Part shown: piece by piece, positions 1-5,631 of the stretch
How positions within the stretch are numbered: position 1 is the first letter of the stretch
How the letters are laid out: the number at the start of each line of letters is the position of its first letter
NCBI GenBank assembly: GCA_013812565.1
Contig: JACCTF010000186.1
Coordinates: 1-5,631, forward strand
DNA from: Pyrinomonadaceae bacterium
GTDB lineage: Bacteria; Acidobacteriota; Blastocatellia; Pyrinomonadales; Pyrinomonadaceae
Length of the DNA: 5,631 bases
Reading direction: 5' to 3'
Translations under genes and position numbers: made by a program
Notes under the pieces: generated by a model
The model's input: the letters and a program-made list of their open reading frames with translations, nothing else
Database searches by the model: none
What the model was told of the DNA's origin: nothing

Positions 1-2
1 CG

Positions 3-467
3 TCCGGGCTTCTGCTCGGCCGCAACGACTTGATCGAAGCCGCACACCTAAACAACAATCCGCATTCGGACACGATCGGCCGCACCGCCAAAGTTGGCAA
101 AGAGGATAACATGGGCCTTCTCGCCGCAGTCGAGGTGCGGTGGACAGAGGTGCGGTGGAACGCGCGTGGACTACGCGCTAGAACTCTTCCTTCGGGAACG
201 GTCGAAGCGTGCTCAGTAGGCTTCGACCATTTGAGAAGCTTGGCCAATCTGCTTCAATTATGTCGGTGTCGCGTCACCTGGACGAACAACCCTCTATCCA
301 CGGATCTGCAGAGCGAGGCTGTCCCGAAGTCTCGTTGGAGGAAGCGTCTCGCGCGCCGTCCCGATCAATGGCTGTCACGTCCGCGAACGCCGTTTCGGGC
401 CAATGTCCGGGTTTGGCGACAACCCTGGAGTTGGTGCCGCTGTAGGAATCGGGCTCCTACCTGGTAA
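3..467 (+). pseudogene. SelA-like PLP-dependent enzyme, C-terminal part (5' end outside window, probably decayed 3' end)
   Basis: The reading frame is already open at the left edge and runs to a TAA at 465-467. Its first 44 residues (3-134) carry the C-terminal signature of the SelA/D-glucosaminate-6-phosphate ammonia-lyase-like fold-type I PLP family: SGLLLGRNDLIEAA, then NNNPHSDTIGR, then AKVGKED and GLLAAVE. In relatives the stretch normally reads KVGKEEI; here the last residue is N. The PLP lysine would lie upstream, outside the window. After LLAAVE the roughly 110 in-frame residues become Arg/Trp-rich and no longer resemble the family, although the length left is about what the family has. 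Short family-like pieces may sit in this frame (VTWTNNPLS, ANVRVW) and in another frame (DNPGVGAAVG from about 418). I infer decay by indels. Recognition of the N-terminal part is fairly firm; the exact reaction is unknown, since such proteins are often only annotated as selenocysteine-synthase-like. An alternative is a genuinely divergent C-terminus. Confidence 0.65.
132..159. repeat. Short tandem duplication, 13-bp unit at 15-bp period
   Basis: GAGGTGCGGTGGA occurs at 132-144 and again, identically, at 147-159, separated by CA. It encodes VRWTEVRW within the SelA-like frame, exactly where resemblance to the family stops. Because 15 bp is a multiple of three, the duplication alone does not shift the frame. 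Confidence 0.75.
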
Positions 468-1045
468 TGTGCCGGATCGCACCCAAACGAAGCGGTAGAT
501 CCACCGCGTGAACTGCCGAACGTCGCTCGAGTAACATCAGAATTGCTGGAGATGGTCTCGATAATCAGTAGACCGATCGCTTCTGTACAGTGCCCTTGCT
601 GGCGAAACTGAACCGTGGCTCCGAATTTTGTTGTGCCCAGGATCTGCCCGGCCAAATATTCGCCGCTGTGTCCCGTCGATTGCTTTATCGTGTCCTGTTT
701 CAAACGCACAGCTTGTCGAGTTTGCTCCTGCTCGGGGTGGCGTGTGAATGCAAGGCGAAGACCCTTTCTATTTCCCGCTTCTTGCTGAATACCGGCACTC
801 GACCTTTACTTAATGGCTCGTTCTGGCTGTTTCAGACCACCGAAGCGCGAGCTTCCGCGTCAACATGTCGCGCCCTTATACACCAGCCGTCGCTCACTGC
901 ATCACAACCAACCTGATATAAACCAGGATGACGGGTTAGCGCTTTGTTGCTGAACAAGGCAGGCATGGCAAAATGTCTCCAAGGATCCTTTCCTGTTTGC
1001 GCCACAGCGCGTGTTCAAAGATGTGGTGCATTCATAGGGCAATCT
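468..1045. other. Gene-free stretch, about 580 bp
   Basis: I read all six frames here and found no protein I can support. The longest open frames (a minus-strand one over 365-709 and a plus-strand one over 590-916) lack recognisable motifs, have no convincing ribosome binding site and show low-complexity, shadow-like composition. The 3' end of the stretch must contain the promoter of the propeller gene at 1060. I could not settle on a -35/-10 pair: TTGTTG at 944-949 with CAAAAT at 969-974 has an overlong 19-nt spacer. Given the eroded gene to its left, the stretch may be decayed coding DNA. Confidence 0.5.
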
Positions 1046-1047
1046 CC

Positions 1048-1051
1048 GAGG
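1048..1051 (+). promoter_or_regulatory. Ribosome binding site for the PQQ-like propeller gene
   Basis: GAGG lies 8 nt before the ATG at 1060. The start is followed directly by a good signal peptide, so the two support each other in fixing this start. Confidence 0.6.
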
Positions 1052-1059
1052 TTTAGATA

Positions 1060-2946
1060 ATGCGAATCTTGCCGTTTTCGGTGGCAATACTTGTAACAGC
1101 CGCTCCGTGTTTGCGTGCGCAGGTCACGGTGCCCATGTCGCAGTACGACTACGGGCGCACAGGAGCCAACCTCAACGAGTGGATTCTAAGTCCATCGACT
1201 GTCGATTCCAACCGTTTCGGTAAGATCTTTTCGAGAAGTGTAGACGATAGCGTCTATGCCCTGCCTTTGATAGTTCCAAATCTCGATATTTCGGGTCAAT
1301 GCCGCAATGTTTTGTTTGTTGCGACCATGGGAAACACCGTTTACGCCTTTGATGCCGACGATCCGGCACGGGTTGAGCCGTACTGGTCCAAAAATCTTGG
1401 GACACCGGCTCCGGGCGACAGCTGGATCGGGCCCGTTCACCATGGCATACTCGGAACGCCCTTTATCGATGTACCGACGGGCACTATTTATGTGGTCACG
1501 ATGACCCGAAAAGAGAAGGACTCAAATCTGTGGGTTCATGCCCTCGACATTTACAACGGTAACCCTAAGTACAACTCGCCCCAGCTCCTGGCATTTCCAT
1601 TCGCTGGAGCTGAAACGCTCACGAACGTGAAAGGGGGACTGCAACGGGCCGGATTGCTCGTAGTAAACGATGTACTCTATATCGCGTTTGGGAATATCGT
1701 TCCGGATCCGAAAGACCAACACTGGTCGCAGGAAGGCTTCGTACAGAGCTTCAATGCCCGCGATCTGACACAACGGCTGGGGGTCTTCCAAAGCACCCCA
1801 ACCGGGCGGAAAGGCGGCATCTGGCAGGCCGGTCGAGGAATCGCTGCTGACGCTCGCGGCAATATATTTGTTGCGACTGCCGGCGGGAGTTATGACGGAG
1901 TGACCAACTTCGGCAGCAGCGCACTAAAGTTTGCTCCCGGTACCCTGAAGCTTGTCGACTGGTTTACGCCCAAGGACCACGAGTTTCTGTTTTTCCAAAA
2001 TATCGATCTAAGCGCAGGCGGGGTGACGCTCATACCCAACTCGCCGCTCATGTTTGCCGGCGGTAAAGAAGGTGTGATTTTTCTGATCAACCGCGAGAAT
2101 ATGGGCAAATTGGAGGACGAGAAAGGCGTACCTGTACAGCGATTTAAAGCCACGAACGGCTGCGGTAGGAAGGACTGCGCGCAAACTCTCGGAACCGCGT
2201 TCTGGGCACGCAAAAAGGATGGGATCTTGTACGTGTGGGATCGTAATGATTTCCTGAATGCCTACGATTTTATCGACGGACGGTTCGTAACCACTCCGTC
2301 GGCTGTCAGCATTGAAAAAAGAGGCATGAACGGCGGCCCCACAGTGTCAGCAAACGGGTCTGACATAGCAAGCGGCATCGTATGGTCTGCGACCACGCAA
2401 TCGACGAAAAGTGGCGGACTGGCTCCGGGGACGCTCCGTGCATTTCGCGCTTCCAACATTCGCGAGGAAATTTACAACAGCGATACCAATGCAGAACGCG
2501 ACGCCCTCGGACATTTCACCAAGTTTGCTCCCCCCGTGGTGGCGAACGGGAAGGTGTACGTTCCTACGCAGTCCAAGGCCGTGGTTGTTTACGGGGCGCT
2601 TTGCAGCAATGACGTGTCATCGCTCGTGCAGGTGCAAACGGGAAGGCGGAGCGGGGAGCCGAACGATACGTACACTCAGTCGATCACGATCAAGAACACT
2701 TCCTCTCACGCGATCGGCGCACCGTTCTACATCGTTGTCGACAATCTCGGCTCTGGAGGAACTCTTGTCGATGCTGCCGGTGTGAACTCCTGCGCTGTGC
2801 CGGCGGGAAGCCCATTCATCCGATCGACAAGCGCTCCGCTGTGGCTACCCCCGCACGCATCGTTCACGGAGACGTTTAGGCTGAAGCTTTCTCCAAAGAC
2901 AAGTGCCTTCAAGATTCGCGTTCTCACCGGTTCAACCCAACCTTAA
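1060..2946 (+). CDS. Secreted PQQ-like beta-propeller protein with C-terminal beta-sandwich domain
   Basis: This is a 628-residue exported protein. Residues 1-20 form a signal peptide: an Arg, then the hydrophobic core ILPFSVAILVTAAP, with probable cleavage after LRA. The mature protein opens with QYDYGRTGANLNE (28-40), the usual entry of acidobacterial PQQ-like propeller proteins. Blade-like repeats follow: NTVYAFDADDP (92-102), LWVHALDIYNG (157-167), GFVQSFNARDL (226-236), GVIFLINRENMG (338-349), LYVWDRNDFLNAYDF (390-404), and a closing blade ending in VANGKVYVPTQSKAVVVYG (494-512). Residues about 513-628 form a separate Ser/Thr-rich beta-sandwich-like tail containing FYIVVDNLGSGGTLVDAAG, of a kind often found at the end of acidobacterial secreted proteins. 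Three cysteines (C81, C368, C373) could allow disulfides. I see no proof of PQQ binding or dehydrogenase activity, so a binding or scaffold role is equally possible. The gene is complete and converges on the SMP-30-like gene. Confidence 0.85.
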   Translation: MRILPFSVAILVTAAPCLRAQVTVPMSQYDYGRTGANLNEWILSPSTVDSNRFGKIFSRSVDDSVYALPLIVPNLDISGQCRNVLFVATMGNTVYAFDADDPARVEPYWSKNLGTPAPGDSWIGPVHHGILGTPFIDVPTGTIYVVTMTRKEKDSNLWVHALDIYNGNPKYNSPQLLAFPFAGAETLTNVKGGLQRAGLLVVNDVLYIAFGNIVPDPKDQHWSQEGFVQSFNARDLTQRLGVFQSTPTGRKGGIWQAGRGIAADARGNIFVATAGGSYDGVTNFGSSALKFAPGTLKLVDWFTPKDHEFLFFQNIDLSAGGVTLIPNSPLMFAGGKEGVIFLINRENMGKLEDEKGVPVQRFKATNGCGRKDCAQTLGTAFWARKKDGILYVWDRNDFLNAYDFIDGRFVTTPSAVSIEKRGMNGGPTVSANGSDIASGIVWSATTQSTKSGGLAPGTLRAFRASNIREEIYNSDTNAERDALGHFTKFAPPVVANGKVYVPTQSKAVVVYGALCSNDVSSLVQVQTGRRSGEPNDTYTQSITIKNTSSHAIGAPFYIVVDNLGSGGTLVDAAGVNSCAVPAGSPFIRSTSAPLWLPPHASFTETFRLKLSPKTSAFKIRVLTGSTQP

Positions 2947-2950
2947 ACCA

Positions 2951-2966
2951 CGTCGTACTCGCGACG
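2951..2966. terminator. Possible bidirectional hairpin between convergent genes
   Basis: CGTCG (2951-2955), loop TACTCG, CGACG (2962-2966) fills most of the 21-bp gap between two convergent stop codons. The stem is only 5 bp and no T-tract follows on either strand, so this is a weak terminator candidate. Confidence 0.3.
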
Positions 2967-2967
2967 G

Positions 2968-3840
2968 TTAGTACTGAATTGAGCCTGGGGTTTCGAGCCT
3001 CACGCGAAACAGACTCTTCTGCCCGGTGATATATAGCATCCGAAGATCCTTGTCGCCGAAGGCGCAGTTGCGAGGGTTTTCAGGTACCGGAATTACTCCG
3101 AGCGACTCTCCTTTGGCTGAGTACACCGCGATCCCACGGGCGGTGATCAGCAGATTGCCTTTCATGTCCGTGCGCATGCCATCGGGACCACCGGGCAGGT
3201 TTGGGATCAGTACGCGCTCGTTGGTCGCCTTGCCCTGGTTATCGACGTCGTAGGCGCGAACGTTACGTTCATCGGTGTTGGCAACGTAGAGAATCTTGCC
3301 GTCGGGAGACATTGCAATCCCATTCGGGCGTCCTTTGGGCTGTGTGATCAGGTCCATCTTCCCGTCAGGAGAGATGTGGTACACGCCGTAGAAATCCAAT
3401 TCGCGCTCGGCAAGCGGCGTAAACAGCGGGTCGGTGAAGTAGATGTGCCCATCTCGGCGGATGACGATATCATTGGGCGCATTGAGCCGTTTGCCGTTCC
3501 AGCGGTCGGCGATCGTCTCTATTCTCCCGTCTTTCAAAATGCGAACTACTCGTCGAGACTGGTACTCACAGGTGTACAGCCGGCCCTGCCGGTCAAAGGT
3601 GTTGCCGTTGCCGCCGTTGGTGTCCTTGCGGAATACGGTGACACCCTTCCCTGGATCGTATCGGTGAAGAATGCTTGTCGAGAAATCGCTGAAGAGCAGG
3701 TAGCCCTCTCGCGACCAGACGGGACCCTCTGCTCCCGGAAACCCCGTTGCCAATTGCTCCACTTTCAGTGACGAGAAGTCTTCCGCGCCGAGTGCCCACG
3801 CCGCCGCGAGTACGAACATTAGAAGTCGGGCAAAGCGCAT
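2968..3840 (-). CDS. Secreted SMP-30/gluconolactonase/LRE-family protein
   Basis: This 290-residue protein is normal in length for an exported SMP-30-type six-bladed propeller. Residues 1-19 are a signal peptide (MRFARLLMFVLAAAWALGA, cleavage before ED). The expected divalent-metal ligands can be matched by motif: Glu38 in AEGPVW, Asn123 in NAPNDI, Asn173 in RPNGIA and Asp220 in GGPDGM. Further family motifs are SREGYLLFSDF (43-53), DRQGRLYTCEY (83-93), GHIYFTDPLF (131-140) and SPDGKILYVANTD (178-190). Members of the family hydrolyse lactones such as gluconolactone or related esters; the substrate here is not readable from sequence. The export signal places it in the periplasm or outside. ATG at 3838-3840 is chosen because the signal peptide starts there; no clear Shine-Dalgarno precedes it (GATTAGACC only). 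The IS lies 142 bp upstream of its start and may have separated it from an earlier partner gene, perhaps the receptor. Confidence 0.88.
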   Translation of the reverse strand: MRFARLLMFVLAAAWALGAEDFSSLKVEQLATGFPGAEGPVWSREGYLLFSDFSTSILHRYDPGKGVTVFRKDTNGGNGNTFDRQGRLYTCEYQSRRVVRILKDGRIETIADRWNGKRLNAPNDIVIRRDGHIYFTDPLFTPLAERELDFYGVYHISPDGKMDLITQPKGRPNGIAMSPDGKILYVANTDERNVRAYDVDNQGKATNERVLIPNLPGGPDGMRTDMKGNLLITARGIAVYSAKGESLGVIPVPENPRNCAFGDKDLRMLYITGQKSLFRVRLETPGSIQY

Positions 3841-3896
3841 GGTCTAATCTATCAACCGCAGACGCCGAACTTCTCGGGAACGTGAAACGTTGAGTG

Positions 3897-3922
3897 GGCG
3901 GTCGCCCGGTACAATGACCGCC
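3897..3922. repeat. Inverted repeat, 7-bp stem with 12-nt loop
   Basis: GGCGGTC (3897-3903) pairs perfectly with GACCGCC (3916-3922). It lies in the 5' region of the SMP-30-like gene. It could be an operator or an RNA leader hairpin; there is no T-tract to suggest a terminator. Confidence 0.45.
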
Positions 3923-3932
3923 ATGCACCGGT

Positions 3933-3948
3933 CTCGGCGTGAACCGAG
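3933..3948. repeat. Inverted repeat, 5-bp stem with 6-nt loop
   Basis: CTCGG (3933-3937) pairs with CCGAG (3944-3948), 10 bp from the preceding inverted repeat and in the same untranslated or promoter region. Short enough to be chance in GC-rich DNA. Confidence 0.35.
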
Positions 3949-3961
3949 TGCCATCAGGCCT

Positions 3962-3985
3962 GGGGACTACCGCTTGTCCGTCCCC
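3962..3985. repeat. Inverted repeat GGGGAC/GTCCCC beside the IS end
   Basis: GGGGAC (3962-3967) and GTCCCC (3980-3985) flank a 12-nt loop. The right arm overlaps the first four bases of the left terminal repeat of the IS. It may be a REP-like palindrome used as insertion target, or part of an extended IS end. Confidence 0.4.
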
Positions 3986-4004
3986 GTTAGGTCAAATAAC
4001 TCAT
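3982..4004. repeat. Left terminal inverted repeat of the IS
   Basis: Read inward it begins CCCCGTTAGGTCAAATAACT and ends with CAT. It matches the right repeat at 19 of 23 positions; the mismatches fall in two adjacent pairs. It overlaps the transposase stop codon (4001-4003). Confidence 0.7.
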
Positions 4005-5074
4005 GCGGCCCGAGTGTAGTATCGAAGTAAACCGCCGAGGCGCTGCTTGCAAACAATCCGCGCTCCTGAATCGTACATGCCAGCAGGAGCAGGGAATAGC
4101 AGCAGATTTCGCTTGCCCTGATGATTTCGCTCCTCGTGGTAATGCGTGACATATTGAGCCAGAGCTCTTCGAAGCGAGGCCTCGCCAAACAGGATCAGCT
4201 TTGACAGGCACTCCTCCTTGACAGATCGGACCCATCGCTCGGCAAAGGCATTCAGATTCGGAGAGCGGGCAGGGAGCTTCAGCGGTAGCACACCTCCGCC
4301 GCGCAACATGGATCGAAAGCTGGAGCAGAACTTTGTATCGCAGTCGTGCAGGACATAGCGCTGGTCGCGGAGCGTGCCGAATTCGGAATCGGACAGATTG
4401 CGCGCAACTTGCTCCATCCATTCCGCCGTGGGATGACGCGTGATGCCGGCCACGGTGACCTTCCTTGTGTCCAGCTCGATGACAAACAGAACGTAGTACG
4501 TCAACAGACCTCGCCACGTCAGGACCTCGGCGGTAAAGAAGTCCATCCCTGCGGTAACGGCCATATGTGATGCTATGAAGTCCTTCCATGCGGTGGTCTG
4601 AGTTCTTTTCGGAGCCGGCGCGATCCCGTGTCGGCGCAGTACATTGCCGACGGTTTGATCCGAGACCTTGTGTCCGAGGTTGGACAGGGCACCGGAGATG
4701 CGATCGTATCCCCAGCTTGAGTTTTCCCGTGCGAGCTGTACGATGAGGCTTGCCACGTCGGGGCTAATCGCGGGCCGCCCGGGATACGAGCGCTGCTTCG
4801 ATCCGTCGAACTTCTGGGCAACCAGCTTTCGGAACCACCCCAGGATGGTTTCGGGTCGGGCCACTGACGCAACCTTCTCCAGACCCTTTCGGCCGAGCCG
4901 TTTTCCGATCTCGGCGAGCGTGGAACGCTCATCACTCGTAAGCCGGAGCCGAGCTGGCAGGTGTGCCCTGAGGATTCGGTTCTCCGCCGCAAGATACTCG
5001 ACCTGTAGCAGCAACTCCTGGTTGATCAGCCCGCTGACATACGCCAGAACACGAACCCATTGACGACCTTTCAT
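4001..5074 (-). CDS. IS transposase, integrase-core (rve) DDE family
   Basis: 357 residues, apparently complete. The N-terminus (about 1-40) has the VNQELLL-like start seen here as INQELLLQVEYLAAENRILR. A helix-turn-helix region follows (about 45-85, LAEIGKRLGRKGLEKVA, then ETILGWFRKLVAQKFDGSK), then a second helical region with GRPAIS (99-104) and WGYDRISGAL (121-130). The catalytic core shows Asp178 (GMDFFTAEV), Asp244 (VLHDCDTKF) and Glu279 (NAFAERWVRSVKEECL); the spacing of 34 residues between the last two is typical of rve/IS481-IS3-type enzymes. Relatives usually read HDRDTKF, so R to C at 245 is unusual but does not remove the acidic residues. The C-terminus has HYHEERNHQGK and QRLGGLLRYY, both usual. 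ATG at 5072-5074 gives the family-like N-terminus; the ribosome binding site is poor. It cuts and joins DNA at the element's inverted repeats. Likely active or recently active, since no frameshift is seen. Confidence 0.88.
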   Translation of the reverse strand: MKGRQWVRVLAYVSGLINQELLLQVEYLAAENRILRAHLPARLRLTSDERSTLAEIGKRLGRKGLEKVASVARPETILGWFRKLVAQKFDGSKQRSYPGRPAISPDVASLIVQLARENSSWGYDRISGALSNLGHKVSDQTVGNVLRRHGIAPAPKRTQTTAWKDFIASHMAVTAGMDFFTAEVLTWRGLLTYYVLFVIELDTRKVTVAGITRHPTAEWMEQVARNLSDSEFGTLRDQRYVLHDCDTKFCSSFRSMLRGGGVLPLKLPARSPNLNAFAERWVRSVKEECLSKLILFGEASLRRALAQYVTHYHEERNHQGKRNLLLFPAPAGMYDSGARIVCKQRLGGLLRYYTRAA

Positions 5075-5114
5075 CCAAATTGCATGTTCTCAGATGCGCT
5101 GTTCTGAACCAGTT

Positions 5115-5137
5115 ATGAGTATTTTGACCCTACGGGG
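5115..5137. repeat. Right terminal inverted repeat of the IS
   Basis: On the plus strand it starts ATGAGTATTTTGACCCTACG and ends GGG, the reverse complement of the left repeat with 4 mismatches in 23. It lies 40 bp upstream of the transposase start and 23 bp from the receptor stop codon. Confidence 0.7.
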
Positions 5138-5160
5138 TTCACCCGTTCGAAAAAACAAGA

Positions 5161-5391
5161 TCAAAAAAGCAGCTTCAATGCGAATTGGATCTGCCGCGGC
5201 GGCAGACTCTGCCCGGTAACAGTGCCGAACTGTGGAGTCCCGAAAGAGGCGTTTGGCTGCGACAGATTTGTATGATTCAACGTATTGAAGACTTCGAAGC
5301 GAAACTGCAGGCGGGCGCGTTCACTGAGGCGCGCATCTTTCATCAGGGAAGAGTCAAGGTTCCAGACTGCAGCGTGAACAACTTGTCGCCG
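5161..5391 (-). pseudogene. C-terminal remnant of an Oar-like TonB-dependent receptor
   Basis: The last 60-76 residues of this frame are the closing strands of an acidobacterial Oar-like TonB-dependent outer-membrane receptor. They read [11 protein letters not shown], then [36 protein letters not shown], and finally [13 protein letters not shown] before the stop. The C-terminal Phe is the usual outer-membrane assembly signal. Upstream of about 5367-5391 the frame stays open to 5628, but none of the three frames gives the expected preceding barrel segment (the large G/N/P-rich strands and the usual FGNxGRN-like motif). GRQVVHAA-like residues (RRQVVHAA, 5368-5391) may be the last weak trace. 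The piece is therefore a 5'-truncated fragment, not a working receptor. Its boundary coincides with the start of an antisense small ORF, pointing to a recombination junction. It ends 23 bp from the IS right repeat. Confidence 0.75.
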
Positions 5392-5579
5392 AATACTCAA
5401 ATGCCTTTGATGAGTGGCGAAGGCTAGTCGGCCATGCCGTCGCGCTTGCAGGCAAACGGCAGACTTCCGTTTACCTCGCCAAGCTACAAGAGGCAATCGC
5501 GGCACAGTGCCAGGTTGCAGTCTGCCGAGAGCACTTGAGTGATCACCGACGGATCCACGGCTGCGGACAGACATTTTAA
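5367..5579 (+). pseudogene. Small helical protein with HxxxHGC C-terminus, lacking a normal start codon
   Basis: The plus frame is open from a stop at 5325-5327 to TAA at 5577-5579 but contains no ATG, GTG or usable TTG. From the CTG at 5367 it gives 70 residues with a clearly protein-like, amphipathic helical pattern: [19 protein letters not shown], then [20 protein letters not shown] and the end HRRIHGC before GQTF. Small two-helix proteins ending in HxxxHGC are, as I recall, common in acidobacterial and other soil genomes without known function. An AAGG at 5356-5359, 7 nt before CTG, could support a rare CTG start. The more likely reading is that the true 5' end was removed when this sequence was joined to the receptor remnant, with which it overlaps antisense over about 25 bp. 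Function unknown. Confidence 0.5.
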
Positions 5580-5631
5580 GAATCAATAAGAGTCGGTAGA
5601 GCACGGCGCGCCGGGTTGACCTGCCCACACC
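5580..5631. other. Right-edge sequence without a recognisable feature
   Basis: No gene, RNA or repeat can be supported here. A GGCGCGCC palindrome is present but has no evident role. Confidence 0.4.

Larger units (their letters stand above)
3982..5137 (-). mobile_element. Insertion sequence with single-ORF rve/DDE transposase, 1156 bp
   Basis: The element is bounded by degenerate 23-bp terminal inverted repeats (19 of 23 matching) and contains one transposase gene that fills almost its whole length. Size and organisation fit an IS481-like or related rve-superfamily element. I cannot assign it to a named IS. No target-site duplication is visible next to the proposed ends (TCCGT on the left, TTCAC on the right), so either the outer ends are slightly misplaced, the family makes none, or one flank has been rearranged. 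It sits between the SMP-30-like gene and the receptor remnant. Confidence 0.75.

Noticed and set aside
365..709. Minus-strand open frame of 114 residues
   Set aside because: It has no recognisable motif, no ribosome binding site and odd composition, and it overlaps the SelA-like frame. I cannot exclude decayed coding DNA in 480-709.
590..916. Plus-strand open frame of 108 residues with a hydrophobic patch
   Set aside because: No family resemblance, no convincing ribosome binding site, and Ser/Arg/Leu-rich shadow-like composition.
944..974. Possible promoter TTGTTG ... CAAAAT before the PQQ-like gene
   Set aside because: The spacer is 19 nt and the -10 match is poor; similar matches are expected by chance.
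3376..3771. Plus-strand open frames inside the SMP-30-like gene
   Set aside because: They are antisense shadows of a well-supported gene with signal peptide and metal-ligand motifs.
3987..4589. Second minus-strand frame within the transposase, considered as an IS3-type overlapping orfA/orfB pair
   Set aside because: The 357-residue frame alone contains both the N-terminal DNA-binding part and the full DDE core, so no programmed frameshift is needed.
5138..5168. A-rich tract (two AAAAAA runs) considered as a terminator for the receptor remnant
   Set aside because: On the minus strand the T-runs are not preceded by a stable GC hairpin.
5161..5628. Full 155-residue minus-strand gene
   Set aside because: Only the last 60-76 residues look like a receptor tail; the N-terminal half is Arg-rich sequence antisense to the plus-strand small ORF.

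Overview
The window looks like an accessory, rearranged stretch of a GC-moderate soil-type bacterium, most probably an acidobacterium (Bryobacter/Solibacter-like). The reasons are the combination of an Oar-like TonB-dependent receptor C-terminus, a secreted PQQ-like propeller protein with a C-terminal beta-sandwich, a secreted SMP-30/gluconolactonase-type protein, a SelA-like PLP enzyme and a single-ORF rve-type transposase of a kind common in that phylum. The taxonomic call is inference from protein character; no rRNA or marker gene is present.

Layout. Positions 3-467 (+) hold the 3' part of a SelA-like PLP enzyme. It is clear for the first 44 residues and then loses resemblance at a 15-bp-period tandem duplication. 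Positions 468-1059 hold no gene I can support. At 1060-2946 (+) lies an intact secreted PQQ-like beta-propeller protein. Convergent with it, 21 bp away, is an intact secreted SMP-30-like protein at 2968-3840 (-). Its 5' region (3841-3981) contains three consecutive short inverted repeats. A 1156-bp insertion sequence follows (3982-5137), with degenerate 23-bp terminal inverted repeats and one apparently intact DDE transposase (4001-5074, -) whose stop codon lies inside the left terminal repeat. Just beyond the IS is a C-terminal remnant of an Oar-like TonB-dependent receptor (5161 to about 5367-5391, -). It abuts, antisense, a small helical ORF without a normal start codon (about 5367-5579, +).

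How the parts relate. The two complete cargo genes encode exported beta-propeller proteins, and the receptor remnant is an outer-membrane barrel. An ancestral role in uptake or oxidation of sugar- or lactone-like compounds is a reasonable inference, but no substrate can be read from the sequence. The right end (IS, truncated receptor, small ORF lacking a start) and the left end (eroding SelA-like gene) read as recombination debris. I see no CRISPR array, tRNA, rRNA or clear defence system, and nothing I would call a convincing new system. The most interesting points are the rearrangement junction near 5367-5391 and the small HxxxHGC-type protein there.
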